NCBI RefSeq assembly: GCF_000306235.2
Contig: NZ_AKWZ02000003.1
Coordinates: 186,001-250,000 of the forward strand
Length of the DNA: 64,000 nt
DNA from: Leptospira fainei serovar Hurstbridge str. BUT 6
GTDB taxonomy: Bacteria > Spirochaetota > Leptospiria > Leptospirales > Leptospiraceae
Direction of reading: 5' to 3'
A program made the translations under genes and the position numbers. The notes beneath the pieces are model-generated. The model was not told the DNA's origin and ran no database searches. It saw nothing but the letters and a program-made list of their open reading frames with translations. Shown in pieces: positions 18,592 through 27,999 of this stretch (position 1 is the first letter of the stretch; every line of letters begins with the position of its first letter).

Positions 18592-21304
18592 ACTTCACTT
18601 CCTCTTCAGGATCGCCGTCAGGCTTTGGCTTCTTTGCATCGAACTCGATCCCGATGAGTTTTCGTAGATCTGCCACCGAGGCCGGGGTTGCGGGGTCGTC
18701 TTTTCTACCTAAGACGGCATAGATCACCTGAGGTTCCGCTTTCCCTTTCACTTTGATCGATTGCATTTTTTCGACAACAAAGATGTCCCGAACGTGATCG
18801 TATAAATCCTGTGTGATAAGCACATCCGTTCCGAACGGTTTATTTAAGGCTTCGACTCTGGAGGCCAAGTTTACAGCATCCCCTATGACTGTGTATTCAA
18901 GTCGCTCTTCCGATCCGATTTGTCCCGCAATCACCGGTCCATAGTTTAGCCCGCAACCGATCCGAATCAGCGGTCTTTTATCGCCGCCTCGGCCCTCGTT
19001 GAATTTCTGGAGAGCTTTACGCATTAATAATGCACCGTTCACTGCGTTTTCGGCATCCTGATTTCCGGAAGATTTTAAAGCCCCCCAAGTCGCCATGATC
19101 GCATCGCCTATGAATTTATCCACAATACCGTGGGTCTGATTCACGCAATGAACCATCTCGGTCATATATTCGTTTAGAAATTCGACGACCTCTTCCGGTT
19201 GTAATTTTTCGGAGATTGCGGTGAAAGATCGGATGTCGGAAAAAAAGATCGCGCACATCTTTCTTTCCCCGCCTAAAGTCAGCTCTTGATTCAGGACCAT
19301 TTCGGCGATTTCCTTGTTAACGAACCGACCTAGAGCGTCCTTCACTTTTTCCCGTTCTTCGAGACCTTTACCCATCGTTACGAAGTAATCGGTCAAAAGA
19401 CCGACTTCGTCCTTCGTAGTGGATTTAATTCCGATCCGGAAATTTCCCTTCGCAATTTCGATGGTTGCGTTCAGGAGAGCTAATAATGGAATTGTAATAT
19501 TCCTTGCTAGGAAAAATACGATTATCAAAGCCATGCACAGTGCGATTGCCATGATCAGAAGGTTTTTTGTCTGAATTCTGTAAACCATCTCGAAGACTTT
19601 CTCTTCGGGAACGGTGACTATAACTCCGGCTCCGCCGAAACCCACTTTTTGAAACGATCCGTAATATCTCGTTCCGGTGGAATCTTGATATCGTGTTTGT
19701 TGACTGTCTTCGCGGACGGCTGCGAGCATGCTTTCGAAGATGGGTAGATCGGCCCAGTTCGTTTGAGATGCGAGAAGTTGCGGATCGTAATGAGCGATGA
19801 GATCTCCGTCTCCGTTGATTAAAAATGGGACGTTGATATCTTGCTTTTGGAATGCACTTAAAAGTCTTTCAGACCGAAGGATATAAATCAAAATTCTGCT
19901 TTTGGAGGAATCGGCTACCGAAATGGAAAACGCAGGTTCCTTGAAGTCCGGAGTCAAATTGTCGATTCGACCGTCCGAATTGAGAGTCTTTAAGAAAGTC
20001 GATTCTTTGCCTTTGATAGCGGAATCCAATTCTTCGCGATTCGAAGATATCCCCTCCAGATACGAATCGTTATAAAGCACCACATCCTTTTTTAAGGACT
20101 GACCTTGGACTTTGTAAATTCCGACTAATAGGAAGTCCGGTTCATTTCGAAAAAATAAATCCGCGTAAGCGCCCGGTCCTTTTGGATCGATTAATTTGTC
20201 GGTAAGCGATTTCCCTTTGTCTCGAATATCCTTTAGGTCGGATTTAACTTTAATGCCTAATATGTTAACCAAGGAGAAGTTCGTTTCTAAAACCCGAACT
20301 TCGTAATTTTTTTTGAATTCGCTCGATGCATAAAGGATTACCGTGGAAACAGTAACGGTCATTAATAGGGAGATGACCCCCATTAGCTTCAACTGAAGCG
20401 GAAATTTGGCTTTAGTCTGGTCTGCCGGCGACATCGTTGCGATTGCCGGAGCGGGAATTTCTTTTTTAGTTTCTTTCAGGGGTGCTGCAACCGATTGGAC
20501 GCTTGCAGAAGGTTCGCTTGACTCCGGCACGGATTCGATGGAAGGCACGGGAAGATCGAAATCTTCCGGTTTTGCTAATGCTCCGGAATCTTCGAGAACC
20601 GCGTGACCGTTGGATTCGGGGGGCTTTGGAGATTCCGATTCTTTAATATGAATCTTAACTTGCGGTTTTTCATCCTGCTTGCCGCTTTTCCCGTTTCTTA
20701 TTCCGTTACTCGTTCCATTTTCAGATTGGGATCCGCCCAAGCTAATTTCCCGAAATGAGAGAGGTAACTCCCTCAAGAATACGGAGAATTCTCCTCTGCT
20801 ACCTTCCGGAATTTCCCTAGGAGGCTTTCTTCTAGAAATGAAACTTTTAAAGTCGTTTAATAATGTCGGTTCAGAATCACCGGATAAGGAAGGAAACCAA
20901 GCTCCCAATTCTCCAGGCGCTAAGTGAGGGTAGGAGGACAAGACCATTTTAGAGAGCAGGACTTCCCATCTTTCGTCCAATTCTTCCGGCACAAGAAATA
21001 AAATATTAGATTTTCCGATTGATTGAAGAAGCTTCCACGCGGAAAAGAAAACGGATTCGTTAGTTTCCGGACCTAGCGGAATTTCCAAAGCATAGAGTTT
21101 CCAATCTTCTCCGTGAAGCGACTCTTCCAGATCCGTAATTATCGAGGAACCCCTTTCGGAGAAAACACAGACAACGGTCCTGATCCCGCGTTCGGACCAT
21201 TCTGAAATCTGTCCCCCGTTCACATGTGCATGCGAGGAAGTGGGTTCCCAGAAAGCCACGGAACCGTTTGTCCCGAAGGGAATGTATTTAGCCGAAGAAT
21301 TCAT
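18575..21304 (-). CDS. Membrane-bound adenylate/guanylate cyclase with HAMP domain
   Basis: A 909-residue class III nucleotide cyclase. A cytoplasmic N-terminal region of about 300 residues (a folded part to about 190, then a Pro/Ser/Glu-rich linker) precedes membrane helix 1 (about 308-328). A periplasmic sensor domain runs to about 590, then helix 2 ([18 protein letters not shown]) and a HAMP domain ([20 protein letters not shown]). The catalytic domain has [13 protein letters not shown] (metal Asp), [13 protein letters not shown] and [10 protein letters not shown]. Substrate choice (ATP or GTP) is not decided here. It is the first cistron of the overlapping operon and would produce the nucleotide read by cNMP-binding proteins. 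Confidence 0.9.
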   Translation of the reverse strand: MNSSAKYIPFGTNGSVAFWEPTSSHAHVNGGQISEWSERGIRTVVCVFSERGSSIITDLEESLHGEDWKLYALEIPLGPETNESVFFSAWKLLQSIGKSNILFLVPEELDERWEVLLSKMVLSSYPHLAPGELGAWFPSLSGDSEPTLLNDFKSFISRRKPPREIPEGSRGEFSVFLRELPLSFREISLGGSQSENGTSNGIRNGKSGKQDEKPQVKIHIKESESPKPPESNGHAVLEDSGALAKPEDFDLPVPSIESVPESSEPSASVQSVAAPLKETKKEIPAPAIATMSPADQTKAKFPLQLKLMGVISLLMTVTVSTVILYASSEFKKNYEVRVLETNFSLVNILGIKVKSDLKDIRDKGKSLTDKLIDPKGPGAYADLFFRNEPDFLLVGIYKVQGQSLKKDVVLYNDSYLEGISSNREELDSAIKGKESTFLKTLNSDGRIDNLTPDFKEPAFSISVADSSKSRILIYILRSERLLSAFQKQDINVPFLINGDGDLIAHYDPQLLASQTNWADLPIFESMLAAVREDSQQTRYQDSTGTRYYGSFQKVGFGGAGVIVTVPEEKVFEMVYRIQTKNLLIMAIALCMALIIVFFLARNITIPLLALLNATIEIAKGNFRIGIKSTTKDEVGLLTDYFVTMGKGLEEREKVKDALGRFVNKEIAEMVLNQELTLGGERKMCAIFFSDIRSFTAISEKLQPEEVVEFLNEYMTEMVHCVNQTHGIVDKFIGDAIMATWGALKSSGNQDAENAVNGALLMRKALQKFNEGRGGDKRPLIRIGCGLNYGPVIAGQIGSEERLEYTVIGDAVNLASRVEALNKPFGTDVLITQDLYDHVRDIFVVEKMQSIKVKGKAEPQVIYAVLGRKDDPATPASVADLRKLIGIEFDAKKPKPDGDPEEEVKYEILD

Positions 21305-21531
21305 CGTTTGTCCGATCGAAAGAAGGGTCTTCCAGATCCGTTAATCCCCTAAAATAAAGAAAAAAATTTCCTATTCCCAACGGAAAGAATATTCCGAAAA
21401 GCCTCTGTTAAATTATCGGAATTGGGGGCGTTCAAATTGACAGGAAATGGAATTTGTTCCAGTTGAGCAAAAGTCGGAAACGGTTGCTAACACGGGAAAG
21501 GAAGAAATTCTGGACCTTCAGGAGTAAGCAA

Positions 21532-21993
21532 ATGCCATTCGCAAAATTCGTGACCAATCGAGGAACTTTTTCTGTTTTATTGGATATTGAGAAGGCTCCA
21601 GTTACGGCTGGAAACTTCATCGAACTAGCCAAGAAGGGTTTCTATAATGGACTCATTTTTCATAGGATTATCCCAAATTTCATGATTCAGGGCGGATGCC
21701 CGAGCGGAACGGGGACTGGCGGGCCGGGGTATAAAATAAAGGATGAATTCCACCCGGATTTGAAAAATAAAAAATTTACCATTTCCATGGCAAACGCTGG
21801 ACCAAATACGGGAGGTTCCCAGTTTTTTATAAACGTTCGGGATAATCTCTATCTGGATAACCGACATGCGGTCTTTGGTCATGTGACAGAAGGGGAAGAT
21901 ATTGTCCTCGCAATCTCCGAAACGGAGACAGGCCCAGGTGATCGTCCTGTCCAACCGGTCGTCATTGAGACCCTGGAAATATTAGAGACATAA
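21532..21993 (+). CDS. Peptidyl-prolyl cis-trans isomerase, cyclophilin type
   Basis: A 153-residue cyclophilin. The active-site motif [13 protein letters not shown] (catalytic Arg, Phe, Met, Gln), the SQFFI strand and VFGHV are all present, and the length fits a single-domain bacterial enzyme. There is no signal peptide, so it should act in the cytoplasm on protein folding. ATG 21532 is chosen for its GGAG seven bases upstream; an in-frame upstream extension to 21454 lacks family similarity. A perfect 14-bp inverted repeat begins four bases after the stop. Confidence 0.93.
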   Translation: MPFAKFVTNRGTFSVLLDIEKAPVTAGNFIELAKKGFYNGLIFHRIIPNFMIQGGCPSGTGTGGPGYKIKDEFHPDLKNKKFTISMANAGPNTGGSQFFINVRDNLYLDNRHAVFGHVTEGEDIVLAISETETGPGDRPVQPVVIETLEILET

Positions 21994-21996
21994 TTA

Positions 21997-22028
21997 ACTA
22001 TAATTTGCCTGATTAGGCAAATTATAGT
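21997..22028. terminator. Perfect 14-bp inverted repeat after cyclophilin gene
   Basis: The left arm 21997-22010 (ACTATAATTTGCCT) and right arm 22015-22028 are perfect reverse complements around the 4-base loop GATT. It starts four bases after the cyclophilin stop and probably ends that transcript. It is AT-rich and not followed by a T-run, so it may instead be an mRNA-stabilising 3' hairpin or, being palindromic, a protein-binding site in front of the kinase operon. Confidence 0.5.
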
Positions 22029-22081
22029 CAGAAAATAGGGAAAAAGACTTGTAAAATCCTCATTTTCGCCATATTTTAGGT

Positions 22082-22119
22082 CCTCTTCCTGGTGTAGCTC
22101 ATTTTCGCACCGGAAGAGG
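22082..22119 (+). promoter_or_regulatory. Leader hairpin masking the ribosome-binding site of the kinase operon
   Basis: CCTCTTCC (22082-22089) pairs with GGAAGAGG (22112-22119), and after one bulged T, GGTG (22091-22094) pairs with CACC (22108-22111), leaving a 13-base loop. The 3' arm contains AGAGG(G), the only Shine-Dalgarno-like sequence for ATG 22129, eight bases away. In the folded state the site is base-paired, so translation is probably gated by unfolding. The trigger (temperature, small RNA, protein) is unknown. Confidence 0.55.
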
Positions 22120-22128
22120 GTCCTGACT

Positions 22129-24378
22129 ATGGGAACTCCGAACGAATCGATTCCATCCAGCGCCGACTTCGTGTTAAACGAGGGCCAATTATATAAAGAT
22201 CGATTGGAATACATTCTATCTAATGTGACTCTCGTTCTATTTTCTACGGATAGAAATGGGACATTTACATATGCGGCAGGTCGCGGAATATTCGAAATTG
22301 GAATCGAGCCGGAGTCGATAGTTGGCGCATCCTTTTTCGAATTAGATTGGGCGGGTGCGGTTAGAGACTCGAAAGGAGAGTTTCAAGCCGTGACTCGCGA
22401 GGCGATTTTTAATTCTGTCTTCGAAGGAAGAACGATCGAAGCGGAAACAAGCTTTGCAGGAAAAATGTTTTCCAGCCGTTTCTCACCCGTTTTCGGAACT
22501 CACGGCGAAGTTGAAGGACTCGTCGGCGTAAGTGTTGATGTCACCGATTCAAAAACAAGGGAGGCGTCTTTTCAGAGGAAAGTCAGCGATTTTACAACGG
22601 CTCTTCAAGTTCTTCCGATCATCGTTTTTTCCTTCGATTTGGATGGAGTCATTCTTTTTGCGGAAGGAAATGGATTCGAACGACTCGGTTTAACCGCGCA
22701 GGAAGTGATCGGCAGAAATTTTTTCGATTCGCAACCGGACCGAACCGAAAGAAATCGTGCAATTTGGAAAGCGATCGGGGGAGTCAATTCGTTTTATCAA
22801 TCTCGCGTCAGAGATAAAGTTTTTGAAAATTGGTTGTATCCTAGATTCGACGAATTAGGTAGGACGACCGAAATTTTAGGCATCGGTTACGATGTTACCG
22901 ATCGGGAATATCTAGATAGAAAGTTGAAGGAAAATGAATTATATTATCGTAATTTATTTAAAAATAATCCTCAAATTATGTACATTTTCGACCAGGAATC
23001 GCTCCGGATCCTGGAGTCGAACTCGACTGCTCAGCTTGTGTGCGGTTACTCCGAGTCGGAATTTCTGGAAAAGACCGTTCAGGATATCCATCCCGCCGAC
23101 GACCAATCTTGGGTTACGGAAAAAATCCGAAACTTAGCGCTCGGACCTAATTTCTTTTCGGAAGTAAGTCATAGGAAGAAAAACGGGGAGCGTTTTTACT
23201 TAGACATCGCGCTAACTCATTTTCGCTTTTCCGGTCGGGATTGTGTTTTGGTATCCGGTTCGGACGTGACTCAGCGAGTGAAAACGGAAGCAGCGAGTAG
23301 ATTCAATTTACAGTTATTATCGCAAATTAGTGATGCGGTGATTGCCTTGGATTCCGAATTCAGAATCACATATTATAATCTTCCGGCGGAGCAGATGTAC
23401 GAGCTTTCCGACCGTAATTTGATCGGAAAGCATTATAGCGAATTTTTTCAAGAGGATTGGATTTCGGATGAAAACCGTCGACAAACTATGGAAGATTACG
23501 AACGTAAGGGGCTGGCAAATGCCGAGATAATTCATACGTTAAAATCGGGAAAAACGATTCATATCGAAACGAGTTTCAAGAAAATTTTCGATCCAGACGG
23601 AAACGATGCCGGTATGGTCATGGTAAACCGGGATATCGAGGAGAAGGTATTCGTAAGGGAATTTCTCAAAAAAGCGGTATCAGATTTGGAGATGACGAAT
23701 CGTGAATTGGAGCAATTCGCCTACGTTGCGTCTCACGATTTGCAAGAGCCGTTAAGAACTATCGCCAATTATTTACAACTTTTAGAAAGAAAGTTTTCTC
23801 CGGAACTACCGTCCGAAGCTAAAGAATTTATCCAAATTACGATCGAAGCCGCCAAAAGGCAACAAGGACTAATCGAGTCCTTACTTCGTTATTCCCGATT
23901 AGGCGTAAAAGAAGACGGATGGGAAAAAGTAAACATTAGAACGCTACTGGACGGTATCAAGGAAGATTTAGATTCGGTATTGAATGAAGCGAATGTTCAT
24001 ATCTGGTTCGAAGGGGAGATGCCGATTATTCTAGGTATATCCGATCAAATTAGACAATTATTCCAAAATTTAATAACAAATTCCGTAAAATTCCGCAGTA
24101 AAGAGCGGGCGCCGAAAATCGTGATTTCGGCTACAAAGACACCATCCGAGTGGAAATTTACGGTTAAGGATAACGGAATCGGAATGGACTCTCGATACTT
24201 CGAGAAGATATTTATTATATTCCAAAAACTGCATCCTAAAGCGGAATTCCCCGGAACAGGAATAGGCCTTTCCATATGCAAAAAAATCGTCGAAACTCAC
24301 GGAGGAAAAATCTGGGTCGAATCCACCATCGGAGTCGGATCCGAATTTTTCTTCACTATACCGATTCGGAGAAATTGA
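22129..24378 (+). CDS. Multi-PAS sensor histidine kinase, phytochrome-kinase-like transmitter
   Basis: A 749-residue soluble kinase with four PAS units (about 22-135, 150-265, 275-390 and 395-515). The HisKA domain has the phospho-acceptor in FAYVASHDLQEPLRT, the form typical of cyanobacterial phytochrome-type transmitters. The HATPase domain has N box QNLITNSVKF, G1 DNGIGMD and G2 GTGIGLSICKKIVE. There is no GAF/PHY bilin-binding region, so light sensing by bilin is not supported. Its stop shares one base with the start of an Rcp1-like receiver, a usual partner for this transmitter class. Translation probably depends on the upstream hairpin. Confidence 0.92.
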   Translation: MGTPNESIPSSADFVLNEGQLYKDRLEYILSNVTLVLFSTDRNGTFTYAAGRGIFEIGIEPESIVGASFFELDWAGAVRDSKGEFQAVTREAIFNSVFEGRTIEAETSFAGKMFSSRFSPVFGTHGEVEGLVGVSVDVTDSKTREASFQRKVSDFTTALQVLPIIVFSFDLDGVILFAEGNGFERLGLTAQEVIGRNFFDSQPDRTERNRAIWKAIGGVNSFYQSRVRDKVFENWLYPRFDELGRTTEILGIGYDVTDREYLDRKLKENELYYRNLFKNNPQIMYIFDQESLRILESNSTAQLVCGYSESEFLEKTVQDIHPADDQSWVTEKIRNLALGPNFFSEVSHRKKNGERFYLDIALTHFRFSGRDCVLVSGSDVTQRVKTEAASRFNLQLLSQISDAVIALDSEFRITYYNLPAEQMYELSDRNLIGKHYSEFFQEDWISDENRRQTMEDYERKGLANAEIIHTLKSGKTIHIETSFKKIFDPDGNDAGMVMVNRDIEEKVFVREFLKKAVSDLEMTNRELEQFAYVASHDLQEPLRTIANYLQLLERKFSPELPSEAKEFIQITIEAAKRQQGLIESLLRYSRLGVKEDGWEKVNIRTLLDGIKEDLDSVLNEANVHIWFEGEMPIILGISDQIRQLFQNLITNSVKFRSKERAPKIVISATKTPSEWKFTVKDNGIGMDSRYFEKIFIIFQKLHPKAEFPGTGIGLSICKKIVETHGGKIWVESTIGVGSEFFFTIPIRRN

Positions 24379-24821
24379 TGAACCCTACCATAAAAGCTAC
24401 GTTCGACATTCTACTCGTGGAAGACAATCCTGCCGACGTTCGATTGACTTTGGAGGCTTTGGGCGAGGTGCCTAAGTCGAAGAATTTAATAGTCGTAAAT
24501 GACGGTGAGGAAGCTTTGGACTACGTTAAAGGCGAAGGCTCGTATTCGGGAAATTCCAGACCGGATTTGATTCTATTGGACCTCAATCTTCCGAAGAAGA
24601 ACGGTTTTGACGTATTGAAAGAATTAAAGGAGGATCCCGAACTTCGTAGGATTCCGGTCGTGGTTCTGACGACTTCCGGCTCGGACCGAGATATTTTACA
24701 AACTTATAATTTGCATGCAAACTCTTATATACAAAAACCTGTTGAATTCGATAGCTTTATAGAAGCCATGAGATCGTTACGAGTCTACTGGTTTCGTACT
24801 AGTCGGTTGCCGCCGAAATGA
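24378..24821 (+). CDS. Rcp1-like single-domain response regulator
   Basis: A 147-residue receiver from ATG 24378, which overlaps the kinase stop (TGATG). Residues: acidic pocket in VEDNPADVRLTLEAL, phospho-acceptor in LLDLNLPKKNG, Thr switch in VVLTTSG, Lys in SYIQKPVEF. The long loop and DNPAD signature match Rcp1-type regulators paired with phytochrome-like kinases. No output domain. The next gene begins inside its stop (ATGA), so the three form one translational unit and a phosphorelay among them is likely. Confidence 0.93.
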   Translation: MNPTIKATFDILLVEDNPADVRLTLEALGEVPKSKNLIVVNDGEEALDYVKGEGSYSGNSRPDLILLDLNLPKKNGFDVLKELKEDPELRRIPVVVLTTSGSDRDILQTYNLHANSYIQKPVEFDSFIEAMRSLRVYWFRTSRLPPK

Positions 24822-26257
24822 ATACGAAAATGATTTCAACGCTGATCAAAGCAAAGCAAGTTCTCGTTATCGAAGATAACCCGGCCGATTCGAGATTGAT
24901 CGGGCTTTATTTAGAGGAAGCAGGCGGGCATTCCCTCCGTACTCACTATGCCGATACGGCTAGCGAGGGGCTAGCGATCCTTCGATCCCGCAGAGGAGAG
25001 ATCGAATGCATCGTTCTGGATCTTTCCTTGCCGGATAGTTTCGGTTTAGACGGCTTCGATGCGATACGTTTGGAGTTTTCCAGAATACCGATCGTAATAT
25101 GCTCAGGCTCGGAAGACGAAAGATTGGCTAGCGAGGCGTTAAAGGCAGGCGCACAAGATTATCTAATCAAAGGTAAGTTTGACTCGCACTTGTTGAATCG
25201 GTCCATTTTGTACGCGATAGAGCGGAACGATTTACTTTCTAAATTGAACGAACAGGCTTCCATTATTCGTGAAAGCGAGGAGAGATATCGTTTACTTTTT
25301 GAAAATAATCCTCTTGCCGTTTGGGTATACGATTATGAAACTTTGGAGGTAATCGACGCTAATCAGGAAGTGGAAAGATTATACGGATATAGTTGGGAAG
25401 AAATTCAAAGATTAGCAATTTCTGATGTTAGACTTGTTTCCGATGCGAAGAAAGCTATGTCCGAACACGTTGCCTTGAAAACCGGGAAGAATCCGCCCGT
25501 TAACACCGTGCATAAAAGACGTAATGGAGAAATTATCCTAGTCGAAGTAACTTCCTATAGATTCAAATTGCGTGGACGAGAGATAGTTTTGGCGATCGTC
25601 GTCGATATTACCAAATGGAAGCAGGCAGAGGAATCGCTGAGAGAATCGCTCCGAGATAAGGAGATCCTGCTTCAGGAAATACATCATAGAGTTAAAAACA
25701 ATCTTCAGATAATGGCCAGTCTGCTGAATCTGCAGGCGAATTACGCTAAGAACAAAGAGGTAATCCGAGAGTTAAAAGATACCGAAAGTAGAATTTACTC
25801 GATGTCTTTGGTTCATAACGAACTTTATAATTCTAAAAATCTTGCGGATGTTAAATTACGATCTTATATAGACAAACTTTTGGATAATCTTTGGAACGTA
25901 TACGGAGTAGGGGCTGAAATCGACAGGCAGATCGATGTGGGTGAATTAAGCTTGGAAGTAGACACTGCGATTCCACTCGGCATGATTCTGAACGAGATTG
26001 CGACGAATTCATTAAAATACGCGTTTCCGAATCGAACATTCGGTAAGTTCTTCGTCGCGGCCGTCCAAAATGAAAAAACGATTCGAATGGAAATCGGAGA
26101 TAACGGAAGAGGAATTCCGAATTTGGATGAGATTGAAAAAAAGGAAACGTTAGGGCTGCAACTTGTCCGAATTTTATCTAAACAATTAAAGGGGACCTTG
26201 TCCGTAACAACGGATTCGAATGGAACCCTTTTTGTCGTTATTTTTCCGACTAGTTGA
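24818..26257 (+). CDS. Receiver-PAS-HisKA_2 histidine kinase
   Basis: A 479-residue protein with a reversed order: an N-terminal receiver (about 13-135; IEDNPADSRL, VLDLSLPDSFG, YLIKGKF), one PAS domain (about 150-270), HisKA_2 (EIHHRVKNN, about 285-365) and HATPase (LNEIATNSLKYAF; G1 DNGRGIP). The input receiver means its kinase activity is probably set by phosphorylation from the first kinase of the operon. It overlaps the preceding receiver gene by four bases. Phosphate would then leave through a further regulator not in this operon. Confidence 0.92.
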   Translation: MNTKMISTLIKAKQVLVIEDNPADSRLIGLYLEEAGGHSLRTHYADTASEGLAILRSRRGEIECIVLDLSLPDSFGLDGFDAIRLEFSRIPIVICSGSEDERLASEALKAGAQDYLIKGKFDSHLLNRSILYAIERNDLLSKLNEQASIIRESEERYRLLFENNPLAVWVYDYETLEVIDANQEVERLYGYSWEEIQRLAISDVRLVSDAKKAMSEHVALKTGKNPPVNTVHKRRNGEIILVEVTSYRFKLRGREIVLAIVVDITKWKQAEESLRESLRDKEILLQEIHHRVKNNLQIMASLLNLQANYAKNKEVIRELKDTESRIYSMSLVHNELYNSKNLADVKLRSYIDKLLDNLWNVYGVGAEIDRQIDVGELSLEVDTAIPLGMILNEIATNSLKYAFPNRTFGKFFVAAVQNEKTIRMEIGDNGRGIPNLDEIEKKETLGLQLVRILSKQLKGTLSVTTDSNGTLFVVIFPTS

Positions 26258-26268
26258 GCTTGATTTAG

Positions 26269-26308
26269 AGATTCGTATCGTTTCCAAAAATGGAAAAGAG
26301 ACGAATCT
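26269..26308. terminator. Two-part hairpin between convergent genes
   Basis: AGATTCGT (26269-26276) pairs with ACGAATCT (26301-26308), and inside it TTTCCA (26281-26286) pairs with TGGAAA (26291-26296). It lies between the stops of the converging kinase (26257) and copper-storage (26323) genes, which suits a two-way terminator. T-runs are poor on both strands, so efficiency is uncertain. Confidence 0.5.
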
Positions 26309-26322
26309 TATTTGCGTCGCGG

Positions 26323-26802
26323 CTATGCCGCTAATTTCTTAAACTCGACTATGCAGGCTTTGCAAGCATCGGCACACGCTTTACATTCTTCATGGTGATC
26401 GGCATGTTTATCGCATTGCTTGGCACACGAGTCGCAAACATTAAGGCAAATCGCAGCGATCTTCGTCGAAGAGGCCGAATTTAAACTTGCGATTTTTATG
26501 AAAGCGTTACACAACGCCACAGTTTCCTCTACGCTTTTTAAGCAGTCGGACATTTCCGAGTTTCCTGAGGATAGAGCATTGATGCACATTGCTATGCAGA
26601 GTTCCCCCCGTACGACACATTCTCCGGCTTTCAAGATTGCTGGAGTAAATGTAGTCGATTTTCCTTCCATTTTCCTCTTTGCCTGTCCTTTTTTTGAGGA
26701 ATGATCGTGCTCTTGCGAGAATACCTCTGAGAGGCTTCCCAGTGTTAGGAGGGTGGCGCCTGCAGCACCAAAAAATTCGGTCCTAGTTAGTTTGGAATTC
26801 AT
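26323..26802 (-). CDS. Csp1-like four-helix-bundle copper-storage protein
   Basis: A 159-residue protein from ATG 26802 (AAGG eight bases upstream). The N-terminus (TRTEFFGAAGATLLTLGS, then a Gln) looks like an export signal resembling a Tat signal with only one Arg. The mature part is helical and has exactly 13 Cys, many in CxxxC or CxxC spacing (ELCIAMC, LNVCDSC, CKACADACKAC), plus His residues at its start and a KHADHHEEC patch. Thirteen core cysteines and four helices match the Csp1 copper-storage family (DUF326), which binds many Cu(I) ions inside the bundle. No copper pump or regulator gene is adjacent. Confidence 0.85.
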   Translation of the reverse strand: MNSKLTRTEFFGAAGATLLTLGSLSEVFSQEHDHSSKKGQAKRKMEGKSTTFTPAILKAGECVVRGELCIAMCINALSSGNSEMSDCLKSVEETVALCNAFIKIASLNSASSTKIAAICLNVCDSCAKQCDKHADHHEECKACADACKACIVEFKKLAA

Positions 26803-26893
26803 GCTTTTTACCTTGCGAATAATAAGATAATCGCTAAAAGTTATAGCCAAGAACTTTTCCGCAGAGCGATCGAAAATTCGATCGAAACTAGAG

Positions 26894-27979
26894 TTGAAAA
26901 AAGGAATTGATCGTCAAATAGCTACATTCATGCAGAATTTTCCGGCAAGCGATGGAAAGAATATCGTGAACTCAATGGCAGGAGAGACGGATCGAATTTT
27001 AATTTTAGACGATGCCCCCGAAAATTGCCTTTTAGTCGAACGAATTTTAAGAAAGGCCGGATACGGGGACGTAGTAGCTACTCAAACTCCCGAAACTGCA
27101 CTCGAATGGTTAGGCCTCCAAGGCGATCCTAAAAACAGAAAAAAAATTTCTTTATTACTATTGGATATTCTACTGCCGGGCGGTCAAAACGGTTTAGATC
27201 TATTACGACAGTTTTCCGGAAGGGAAGAACTCGCGGATCTTCCGGTTATTATTATCACCGCCATCCATGATACTCATACTTTAGAATCGGCTTTTGAAGC
27301 CGGCGCAGTCGACTATGTTACTAAGCCTTTCGATGCAACCGAATTACGCGCCCGTGTTCGCTCAGCATTACGTCTGAGACACGAGATGGTCCAGCGTCGC
27401 CAAAGAGAAAAGGATCTGGAAGAAATAACGGACAAACTCTCGGAAGCATACCAAACCTTACTTCGAGTGTCAAGAACGGACGGCTTATCAGGCATTTGGA
27501 ATAGACGATTCTTCGATGAGATTTTGGATGTGGAATGGAAACGAGCCAGCCGTTCGGGTAAACCGATTTCATTATTGTTAATCGACATAGATTTTTTTAA
27601 GAAGTTCAACGATACGTACGGTCATCAAGCCGGGGATGAATGTATTCGAAAAGTTGCCGTAGTATTAAAGGAAAACGCCAGACGCGCGGGAGACTTTCCG
27701 GCAAGATACGGAGGCGAAGAATTTGCGGTCATCCTTCCGGAAACTGATTCTGCCAATGCACTTATCGTTGCGGAAAATATCCGGTCCAAAGTCATTGCCT
27801 TGAATATACCTCACCAGAGTTCTTCGGCATCTTCTGCTGTTTCGATCAGCATCGGGGTAGCGACTCAAAGATCCACGAAAACGAATGGAACTAAGGAAGA
27901 ACTCGTTCAAAAAGCGGATCAAGCTTTGTATAGATCTAAGGAGTCGGGGCGAAATCGATCAACGATCTATTCCGAGTAG
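26894..27979 (+). CDS. Response regulator with GGDEF domain (diguanylate cyclase)
   Basis: About 361 residues. A receiver (about 33-155) has LDDAPEN, phospho-acceptor LLLDILLPGG and Lys in YVTKPFD. A short coiled linker leads to a GGDEF domain (about 190-355) with active-site motif RYGGEEF and an intact product-inhibition site RxxD (RAGD) five residues before it. It should make cyclic di-GMP when phosphorylated and be feedback-inhibited. The start is uncertain: TTG 26894 is listed, but ATG 26930 or ATG 26975 would still keep the receiver. It is divergent from the copper-storage gene and convergent with glycerate kinase. Confidence 0.92.
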   Translation: MKKGIDRQIATFMQNFPASDGKNIVNSMAGETDRILILDDAPENCLLVERILRKAGYGDVVATQTPETALEWLGLQGDPKNRKKISLLLLDILLPGGQNGLDLLRQFSGREELADLPVIIITAIHDTHTLESAFEAGAVDYVTKPFDATELRARVRSALRLRHEMVQRRQREKDLEEITDKLSEAYQTLLRVSRTDGLSGIWNRRFFDEILDVEWKRASRSGKPISLLLIDIDFFKKFNDTYGHQAGDECIRKVAVVLKENARRAGDFPARYGGEEFAVILPETDSANALIVAENIRSKVIALNIPHQSSSASSAVSISIGVATQRSTKTNGTKEELVQKADQALYRSKESGRNRSTIYSE

Positions 27980-27999
27980 TTCTTTGATTCGACCCATAT

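Noticed and set aside
21437..21470. TTGACA before the cyclophilin gene as a promoter
   Set aside because: No acceptable -10 hexamer lies 16 to 18 bases downstream.
22129..24378. Bacteriophytochrome photoreceptor
   Set aside because: The transmitter and adjacent Rcp1-like receiver fit a phytochrome-type system, but the sensory part consists of PAS repeats without a recognisable GAF/PHY bilin-binding core.
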